From Caldatribacterium sp964426875 (GTDB taxonomy: Bacteria; Atribacterota; Atribacteria; Atribacterales; Caldatribacteriaceae), in the NCBI GenBank assembly GCA_964426875.1, contig CAYRSB010000035.1:1-9060 (forward strand): 9,060 bases of DNA. Direction: 5' to 3'. Each line of letters starts with the position of its first letter. Within the stretch, counting starts at the first letter, position 1. The translations under genes and the position numbers were made by a program. The notes below the pieces were generated by a model, which was not told the DNA's origin, did not search any database, and saw nothing but the letters and a program-made list of their open reading frames with translations. Below are positions 4,449 to 9,060 of this stretch, piece after piece.

Positions 4449-7148
4449 TTAACTCATGACTTTCAGAAACACTTGAACAATCCATGGGTCAAACTGCGTC
4501 CAGGCGTTTCTCTGAATCTCTTTGAGTGCTTCTTCCTTCGTCAGTGCTTTTTGGTAGAGCCGGCCACTCGTCAGGACCTCAAAAGCATCAACTATGGCAA
4601 TGATTCGAGCGATGAGGGGAATCTCCCCGCCTTTGAGCCCTCTGGGGTAGCCACTCCCGTCAAAGTGCTCATGGTGCGCCAGGATTCCCTCAGCCACGGG
4701 GAGGAGCTCTGGGAGGGCCTGGGCTACGCGATATCCGATTTCAGGGTGTTTTTTGATTTCTTCCCGGTCCTTTTCGTCCAGAGGTCCGGTTTTCATGAGG
4801 ATATCCCGGGAAATGCCCAGTTTTCCCAGGTCGTGGAAGCGAGCAAGGAGGTCTAAGGCATTAAGCTCTGCGGGGGAGAGATGCAGGGCAGAGCCAGTTT
4901 TTTGAACCATTTCACGCATGCGCTGGTAATGGGTTTCCGTTTCCCCAGGGATTTCCCGAAGCGACTGTTCAAGGGAGAAAATAAGGGCTAAACGAGTGCT
5001 ATGGGCATCGGCAAGCTTGTTCTGATACATTCGAGATTCCGCTTCACTGAGAGTCCTCTGGATATCCTCCTCTTCCCTTTCTTTTGTGGCGTATCCCAAA
5101 GCAATACTTACGGGGATATAATCCCCTGTCTTTGATTCCTCCTGACAGAGCTGTCGAATTCGCTCCGCGATTTCCTGGGCAATGGTGGAAGGAGTGCGGG
5201 GAAGGAGAATCAGGAATTCATCTCCTCCCCAGCGGGTAACAATGTCCTCCTTGCGACAGGAACGGGAAAGGACTGAAGCCACCCTCTGCAGGAGTTCGTC
5301 TCCCTTTTGGTGCCCGAAGGCATCGTTCATGAGCTTCAGGTTATTCACATCAGCCATGATGATGCTTAAGGGGAGTTGCCTTGGAGTGTCGAGCCGTTTC
5401 AGTTCTTCCTGGAAGAAGAACCGGTTGTAGAGGCCGGTGAGGGAATCATGGAAGGTGAGGTAACGGATTCTCTCCTCCGCCTTTTTTCGCTCGGTGATAT
5501 TTGAGGCCACTTCCACCACTCGGAAGACCTTCCCCTGATCATCGAAGATTGGGTAAGCCTTCTGGTGCCAGACCGTACCGTCCCGCGACACAACCTCTCC
5601 CTCTTCAGGCCTTCCACTCTGGAAAGTCCGGATAACTGCACATCCAGGACAGGGGGTGTTCCGTCTCTCGACAACCTCATGGCACTGTTTTCCAATAAAG
5701 TCTTGAGGAGCAAAGCCAAAGTTACGGAACACTGCCTCATTCGCCCAGACAACCCGGAGGTCCGGTTCAAAGTACGTGACCAGGTCCTCAAGGGCGTTGA
5801 GAATCAGGACTTTTTCTCTTTCAGAGTCTCTCAGGGCCTCTTCCATCAATTTGCGTTCCGTGATGTCCCGGTTGATTCCCACCATCCCCACGATTTTCCC
5901 TTCTTCGTTGTGAACAGGAACCTTGTGTACGGTAATCCAGATTTTCTTCCTGACCCCGGTGGAAAAATCGTCAGCCTGGCGCTCGATGTTGAGGGTCGCA
6001 CCACCGGTGGTAAGAATTCCTTCCTCCTCTTCCCAGTAAGCACGAGCCAGCTCTGGGGGATGGAGGTCAAAGTCAGTCTTGCCAATCAGTTTTTCCGGAG
6101 AAGAAAACCCCAGGTGTCTTGTACACGCGCGGTTCACAAGAAGGAAACGGTGCTCCCGATCCTTGACATAGATATGGTCGGGAATGGCATTGATGATGGC
6201 AAGCAGTAAGTTCCGTTCCCAGGAGAGCTTTTCCTCGAGTTCCTTGAGGTGGGTTACGTCCCGAGAGATTCCCAGAACACCAGTGATGTCCCCCTTTTCA
6301 TCCCGTACCGGGATTTTAGTGGTCAATACCCAGTGGAGAGTTCCATCAGCAAAGTAGACCCGTTCCAGTTTATCTATCAGGATTTCACCGGTTTCCATCA
6401 CCCGCTGTTCATCCCGGAAGAATTCTCGTGCCTGTTCTTCGGGGAAGAAGTCGAAGTCGGTCTTTCCTATCACTTCCTCTACCCGGGAGATTCCCAGGAT
6501 TTTCAGGTGGAAGTTGCTGGTCCACAGGAAGCGACTCTCCCGGTCTTTCAGGAAGATGATGGTGTCAGGCATTTCCTCGAGAATGAGACGCAGAAATTCT
6601 CTTTCCCTCCGCAACTCTTCTACCACCTGAGAGGTTTCTCCACTGTAAGCCAGAAGGCGACTCAGAGAGTCCAGGTACTTTCTGGCCCTCTCATCCCACT
6701 GTTTCTCCCTTGTGAGGGTGGCAAGGACCATGGCTCCCAGAGGTTCTCTATCGGCTGTGAGGGGAAGAAAGCCCAGAGACCGAATAGCACGACTCTCAAA
6801 GAACGCCCTTTCCTGCCAGGCCTCCTGAGGAAGGTCTCTGAGCGTGGAGAGAAAGAGGGTATTCCCTTCTTCTATTCTCTCTCTTAGCCAGGGGAACTCT
6901 TCAAGCAGGATTCTCTCACCACAGAGTCCTTCTTTGTGTGGGGGCCACTCTGCAGAGCACTGCAGGACATTCCCTTCAAGGAGAAAGACACTGCCCCACT
7001 CAAGCTTAAGGATGGAGGTTGCAAGTTCTAAAAGTTTCCTTCCCTCACTCTTCCAGGAGAAACTCCGTTTCAGAGCGAGTAACCAGGAAGTCAGTATAGA
7101 GTCTAAAAAGACCTCATCTTGTTCCGTGTCATCAGAAATCATCGCCAT
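4449..7148 (-). CDS. GAF-PAS-PAS-PAS-GGDEF-HD-GYP c-di-GMP signalling protein
   Basis: 899 residues, intact, no membrane segment, so a cytosolic sensor. Residues 30-175 look like a GAF-type domain (SVFLLEGNVLQCSAEW, LGFLPL..REPLGAMVLA). PAS1 is about 185-305, PAS2 about 310-432 and PAS3 about 440-555; each ends in the typical G(I/V)xRD(V/I)T or SNITERK. PAS3 carries a Cys cluster (KQCH, then NTPCPGC at 497-503) seen in many PAS domains. GGDEF is about 560-725, with DSLTGLYNR, DVNNLKLMNDAFGH, the active site WGGDEF (641-645) and an inhibitory RxxD (Arg632, Asp635) five residues before it, so product inhibition is expected. HD-GYP is about 735-899, with His740, FHDLGKLG (His772-Asp773), KHP (801), HHEHFDGSGYP (825-835) and Asp854. 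Synthesis and breakdown sites both look complete. The start has AAGGGGGG upstream; ATG 7142 (third codon) is better spaced than ATG 7148. Apparently monocistronic. Confidence 0.95.
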   Translation of the reverse strand: MAMISDDTEQDEVFLDSILTSWLLALKRSFSWKSEGRKLLELATSILKLEWGSVFLLEGNVLQCSAEWPPHKEGLCGERILLEEFPWLRERIEEGNTLFLSTLRDLPQEAWQERAFFESRAIRSLGFLPLTADREPLGAMVLATLTREKQWDERARKYLDSLSRLLAYSGETSQVVEELRREREFLRLILEEMPDTIIFLKDRESRFLWTSNFHLKILGISRVEEVIGKTDFDFFPEEQAREFFRDEQRVMETGEILIDKLERVYFADGTLHWVLTTKIPVRDEKGDITGVLGISRDVTHLKELEEKLSWERNLLLAIINAIPDHIYVKDREHRFLLVNRACTRHLGFSSPEKLIGKTDFDLHPPELARAYWEEEEGILTTGGATLNIERQADDFSTGVRKKIWITVHKVPVHNEEGKIVGMVGINRDITERKLMEEALRDSEREKVLILNALEDLVTYFEPDLRVVWANEAVFRNFGFAPQDFIGKQCHEVVERRNTPCPGCAVIRTFQSGRPEEGEVVSRDGTVWHQKAYPIFDDQGKVFRVVEVASNITERKKAEERIRYLTFHDSLTGLYNRFFFQEELKRLDTPRQLPLSIIMADVNNLKLMNDAFGHQKGDELLQRVASVLSRSCRKEDIVTRWGGDEFLILLPRTPSTIAQEIAERIRQLCQEESKTGDYIPVSIALGYATKEREEEDIQRTLSEAESRMYQNKLADAHSTRLALIFSLEQSLREIPGETETHYQRMREMVQKTGSALHLSPAELNALDLLARFHDLGKLGISRDILMKTGPLDEKDREEIKKHPEIGYRVAQALPELLPVAEGILAHHEHFDGSGYPRGLKGGEIPLIARIIAIVDAFEVLTSGRLYQKALTKEEALKEIQRNAWTQFDPWIVQVFLKVMS

Positions 7149-7229
7149 TTACCCCCCCTTGGCTTTCAAGATCAGTCAACAAATGTAAATTTTGGCATGA
7201 CCTCCTTCCGGTCTTTTGAAGGCTCTTTT

Positions 7230-7557
7230 TCACCTGGATTTCAATGCTCTTCTTTTCGTCCTCCCTGCTTCCCGAACCACGGCGTTCTGGTTTTCCTCTC
7301 TATCAATTATAGCCCTTTCCTTTTTTCTCAACACCCGGGCAAGGAAGTGGAAACCGAAAAGTCGAAGGTGGCATAGAGGATCAAAAGAAAGTAGCGGGAA
7401 AAACCACCCTTCTCCATTGACGTCCGCGCTTTCCCTGCCCAGATAGAGGAGGACGAGAATTCCCGCCCCCAGACATAAAGAGGTATGTTCCACCCCAGGA
7501 CCATCCATGGAGAAGTAACAACAGGAGTCTTGAGAAAATTAGCCAGTTTTGCAACAT
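7230..7557 (-). pseudogene. Possible remnant of a small membrane protein
   Basis: The 415 bases between the thioredoxin and the c-di-GMP gene hold no clean gene. Two overlapping minus-strand frames have membrane-protein character. One starts at ATG 7557, eight bases after the thioredoxin stop but without a ribosome site (MLQNWLIFSRLLLLLLHGW). The other runs from 7508 to 7230 (LGAGILVLLYLGRE, GWFFPLLSFDPL, FHFLARVLRKK, then a charged tail). Joined near 7500 they would give a roughly 110-residue protein with two membrane segments. No family recognised. A near-perfect AAGGAGG at 7201-7207 sits only 2 bases from an ATG that opens just eight codons, so it serves no obvious gene. Confidence 0.25.
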
Positions 7558-7564
7558 AAATTTT

Positions 7565-7807
7565 TTATTTGGATAGCTCTGGGAGAATCCTTTTGAGCTC
7601 AGCTACTGTTGGGACTTTCCCAGAGACTACAACTTTTCCATCCACAACAACTGCGGGAGTAGATCTTACACCCAATTTGATCATCTCTCTAAGATCGTAA
7701 ACATGGGAAATGTCAGCTGTCAAGCCTAATTCTGCGCATGCATTAAGTGTATTTCTTTCAGTAACCTGGCATCTTGGGCATCCGGGACCAACAATTTGTA
7801 TTTTCAT
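7565..7807 (-). CDS. Small thioredoxin/glutaredoxin-like protein (MTH895/TM0996 type)
   Basis: 80 residues, the full length of this minimal thioredoxin-fold family, cytosolic. MKIQIVGPGCPRC opens with the first strand and the redox-active pair Cys10-Cys13 at the start of helix 1. RSTPAVVVDGKVV has the cis-proline (Pro51) that faces the disulfide. PTVAELKRILPEL is the closing helix. AGGAG lies nine bases before the ATG, and that ATG overlaps the stop of the permease remnant (ATGA), so the two were translated together. Proteins of this type are often encoded next to DUF318/ArsP-like permeases, which fits. Its partner reductase is unknown. The permease it went with is now only a fragment, yet this gene is fully preserved, so it may have another role in the operon. 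Confidence 0.88.
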   Translation of the reverse strand: MKIQIVGPGCPRCQVTERNTLNACAELGLTADISHVYDLREMIKLGVRSTPAVVVDGKVVVSGKVPTVAELKRILPELSK

Positions 7808-7980
7808 AGTTTGAATCTCCTAAAAAGCGAATTTCTTAAATTTAAAAGGTAAGTTTTTCCCTTTCAGGTGGTAATGTTGATACTCCTATTAAGACTGTAG
7901 TCATAACAAAACCAAATAGTGCACCGCAGCTGGCACCCCTATCACGAAGGACACCGACAAGAGAAAAAACAGCTATAACT
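7804..7980 (-). pseudogene. Second permease remnant, C-terminal fragment
   Basis: An open frame without a start codon reads VIAVFSLVGVLRDRGASCGA, LFGFVMTTVLIGVSTLPP, EREKLTFLNLRNS and ends at TGA 7804-7806, overlapping the thioredoxin ATG. The pattern of a hydrophobic helix, GA...F..T.(L/M)(V/I)G..TLP.E, then a polar stretch with LRN matches the second half of DUF318-class permeases (where ...TLPxE....GKK...LRN... precedes the last helix). The final membrane helix and everything before it are missing. The fragment begins within a few bases of the stop of the upstream 90-residue gene, whose last codons contain AAGGAG, the ribosome site the complete permease would have used. Confidence 0.55.
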
Positions 7981-8245
7981 CCTTAGAGTATATTATCCGA
8001 CAACCATTTTCTTTCAATATTTCGGTTACTTCTGTGTAAGCTTTCTCAAAGTCTTTATCTTCGTAAGAGATCATTTTAAACACCATTATTGAAGGGCGTT
8101 TTTGTTCCCAGCTGCCTTTTAAGGAGGTAACATAGATTTCGATATCCGTAATATCGACTTCTTTTTCCTTTAAAGCGTCGAAAACTATACCCAAAAGGGA
8201 TTTTTCTAAGATGTGACCACTTACTTTTATTTCTTTTGTTTTCAT
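7973..8245 (-). CDS. Conserved-looking 90-residue protein of unknown function
   Basis: A clean gene: AGGAG seven bases before the ATG, and the ATG overlaps the ferredoxin stop (ATGA). It is a soluble alpha/beta protein without cysteine except one near the end. KEIKVSGHILEKSLLGIVFD followed by DITDIEIYVTSL, PSIMVFKMISYEDKDFEKAY and LKENGCRI gives a beta-alpha-beta-beta-alpha-beta order like an ACT/ferredoxin-fold regulatory domain. The opening (GHI....L..V.DAL...) and the S-x-M-V-F strand recall the small domain found in LOR/SDH-like and ArgZ-type proteins, but that is a weak resemblance. The position between a ferredoxin and a permease suggests a role in the same redox operon. Confidence 0.75.
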   Translation of the reverse strand: MKTKEIKVSGHILEKSLLGIVFDALKEKEVDITDIEIYVTSLKGSWEQKRPSIMVFKMISYEDKDFEKAYTEVTEILKENGCRIIYSKEL

Positions 8246-8474
8246 GGGTGTACTCCTTCCCTTATTTTATTAATCGCTTCCCCGGCGCAGAGCGTAATAC
8301 AGGCAGAGCAACCGACTACACAGTTATAGGGGTTGACAATCTTAGGTCTATCATTTTCTTCGTCCCACTCATAAACACCGTTTTGGCAGAAATTAAAGCA
8401 TTCCCGACATCCTACACATTTTTCATAATCAATGACTGGAAACCAAGGGATTTTTCTCGCGGGATAGTGGGCAT
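8242..8474 (-). pseudogene. 2[4Fe-4S] ferredoxin with a one-base frameshift
   Basis: Low-potential electron carrier of the bacterial 8Fe type. ATG 8474 has an excellent ribosome site (AGGAGG, 8481-8486, six bases away) and reads MPTIPREK. At the A5 run (8451-8455) the frame breaks; the ATG frame stops after 20 codons. The next frame continues IPWFPVIDYEKCVGCRECFN, with Cys20, 23, 26 and 30 (CxxCxxCxxxC), and then NPYNCVVGCSACITLC, with Cys52, 56, 59 and 63 (CxxxCxxCxxxC). It ends GVHP at TGA 8242-8244, which overlaps the next gene by ATGA. One extra A would give a perfect 77-residue ferredoxin. The remaining frame shows no stop and keeps all eight cysteines. So this is a sequencing error, a very recent mutation, or slippage on the A-run (a -1 shift restores the frame). 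The usual Pro after each last Cys is absent. Confidence 0.88.
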
Positions 8475-8475
8475 T

Positions 8476-8661
8476 TTAAACCTCCTTTCGAAATGCAGTG
8501 CACACCTTGCACAACATCTCTTTTAATTCTTCCCCTATAGGGAAAGTTATGCACCCAATCAACATGGTGGAAATTACAGTCATGGGCTTACGCCCCTTCT
8601 GATTGATTCTGGGAAACCAATCCATCTCTTTGCGAATTATCCTGTATATGCGGCCTATCAC
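8476..8661 (-). CDS. Hypothetical 61-residue protein
   Basis: Starts with GTG at 8661; GAGAG lies about 12 bases upstream. The frame is closed by a TAG upstream, so no longer form is possible. Its TAA ends one base before the ferredoxin ATG, and its last codons carry the ferredoxin ribosome site, the compact arrangement expected in a real operon. The sequence has a basic start (GRIYRIIRKEMDWFPRINQK), a short hydrophobic centre (PMTVISTMLIGCITFP) and an amphipathic end (EELKEMLCKVCTAF) with Cys-x-x-Cys. No family recognised; it could also be a remnant. A competing ATG at 8669 opens only 26 codons. Confidence 0.4.
   Translation of the reverse strand: MIGRIYRIIRKEMDWFPRINQKGRKPMTVISTMLIGCITFPIGEELKEMLCKVCTAFRKEV
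8481..8486 (-). promoter_or_regulatory. Strong Shine-Dalgarno of the ferredoxin gene
   Basis: AGGAGG, six bases before ATG 8474. It decides the start: the ferredoxin frame itself has no start codon between the preceding stop and its first cysteine, so initiation must be in the other frame. Confidence 0.8.
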
Positions 8662-8689
8662 GTTGCATAATTTATCTCTCTTCTAACTT

Positions 8690-9060
8690 TTACCTTCTAA
8701 GTCCTTCGATGACTTCTTTGACCTTATTCATTGCATCCTTAGTAGATATGTTCCTTAAATCCAGGGGGATAACCTGCTCATCGTAATTTCTGCCTGCATT
8801 ACTAAAGGCATTCTTAAACATCTTTCTTTGCATCTTGGGATCGCAGGCACCAATGACATACTTCACCCCAGGTTTAATATAGTCACGGATAAACCTGTCG
8901 CCATCATCAACACAGAGTTGAGGATGAACTATGGCGTATTCCACATCCAGTTCGCCACGAACATAATTAATCAATTCCCAAAGTTCGAGACTCGCAAATC
9001 CTGGGGATAGCGTCCCTTTTGGCCTCCTCTCACAGATCAGCGATTTTGTCCAGTACTCGA
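8690..9060 (-). CDS. HdrA N-terminal-domain-like protein (5' end outside window)
   Basis: Open from the window edge to TAA 8690; more than 122 codons are visible and the start is beyond the edge. The piece HPQLCVDDGDRFIRDYIKPG followed by VKYVIGACDPKMQRKMFKNA and VIPLDLRNISTKDAMNK matches the N-terminal module of heterodisulfide reductase subunit A (in HdrA: ...C.DxG...I.....V...VVAACSPRMHEPTF..........E.ANIRE...). In HdrA an FAD-binding domain follows. Here the protein stops after VKEVIEGLRR, so this is a stand-alone module or the tail of another arrangement. A cysteine also occurs in LICERRPKG near the edge. As first visible gene of the minus-strand redox operon, together with the ferredoxin, it suggests a soluble electron-transfer complex. 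A TTG at 8974 could be mistaken for a start, but the frame and the similarity extend upstream of it. Confidence 0.6.
   Translation of the reverse strand, partial: EYWTKSLICERRPKGTLSPGFASLELWELINYVRGELDVEYAIVHPQLCVDDGDRFIRDYIKPGVKYVIGACDPKMQRKMFKNAFSNAGRNYDEQVIPLDLRNISTKDAMNKVKEVIEGLRR

Noticed and set aside
4431..4856. Plus-strand 141-codon frame over the HD-GYP end
   Set aside because: Antisense to the HHEHFDGSGYP region; no ribosome site or recognisable motif.
5565..6887. Two plus-strand open frames of over 210 codons inside the c-di-GMP gene
   Set aside because: They lie wholly antisense to well-conserved PAS/GAF sequence, have no ribosome sites, and read as Pro/Ser/Phe-rich reverse complements of domain motifs.
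8476..8690. Hidden second ferredoxin in the 61-residue ORF
   Set aside because: The opening EMDWFPRINQK resembles ferredoxin N-termini, but no CxxCxxC motif follows in any frame; only one CxxC near the end.
1..9060. CRISPR array, tRNA or rRNA genes
   Set aside because: No regularly spaced repeats beyond the 15-bp coding repeat, and no cloverleaf or rRNA-like sequence was noticed on either strand.

Overview
This window looks like bacterial chromosome from an anaerobic, metabolically redox-rich organism. It carries a polyferredoxin-type ferredoxin, an HdrA-like domain protein, an archaeal/thermophile-type small thioredoxin, Fe-S aldo/keto reductase debris and a large c-di-GMP signalling protein. 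The gene content would fit a deep-branching thermophilic anaerobe (Atribacterota- or Thermotogota-like), but the sequence alone does not fix the taxon.

Layout. 132-1471: an IS3-family insertion sequence whose orfA is frameshifted at its start and whose orfB keeps the full DDE triad. 1466-2265, minus strand: a chain of broken genes abutting the IS. In transcription order these are an unrecognised coding remnant, the C-terminal half of a DUF318-type permease, and the first 23 or so codons of what looks like a DNA methyltransferase, which is cut off exactly at the IS end. 2275-2835, minus: an exported thioredoxin-fold protein without cysteines (YtfJ-like). 2995-3339, plus: a small lipoprotein with a Cys-Pro repeat. 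3325-4292, minus: a secreted msrA with an out-of-frame internal deletion, running into the remains of the Fe-S tail of an aldo/keto reductase. 4449-7148, minus: an intact 899-residue GAF-PAS-PAS-PAS-GGDEF-HD-GYP protein, the best gene in the window. 7150-7560: weak remnant of a membrane protein. 7565-9060, minus: a compact, more AT-rich redox operon. In transcription order it holds an HdrA-N-like protein (partial at the window edge), a 61-residue ORF, a 2[4Fe-4S] ferredoxin with a one-base frameshift, a 90-residue unknown, a permease C-terminal fragment and a small CPRC thioredoxin. These genes are tightly spaced, with ATGA stop/start overlaps.

The main theme is gene decay. At least six genes are broken (orfA, methyltransferase, two permeases, msrA, aldo/keto reductase), and the ferredoxin is frameshifted in an A-run. 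Some lesions are single-base and could be sequencing errors. Others (the missing middle of msrA, the msrA/aldo-keto reductase junction, the truncated methyltransferase, the missing permease N-termini) remove tens to hundreds of bases and are probably real. I found no convincing evidence of a new multi-gene system. The items most worth a second look are the ferredoxin frameshift in the redox operon, the two permease remnants that share the same ATGA overlap architecture, the Cys-Pro lipoprotein, and the structured region between the c-di-GMP gene and msrA.
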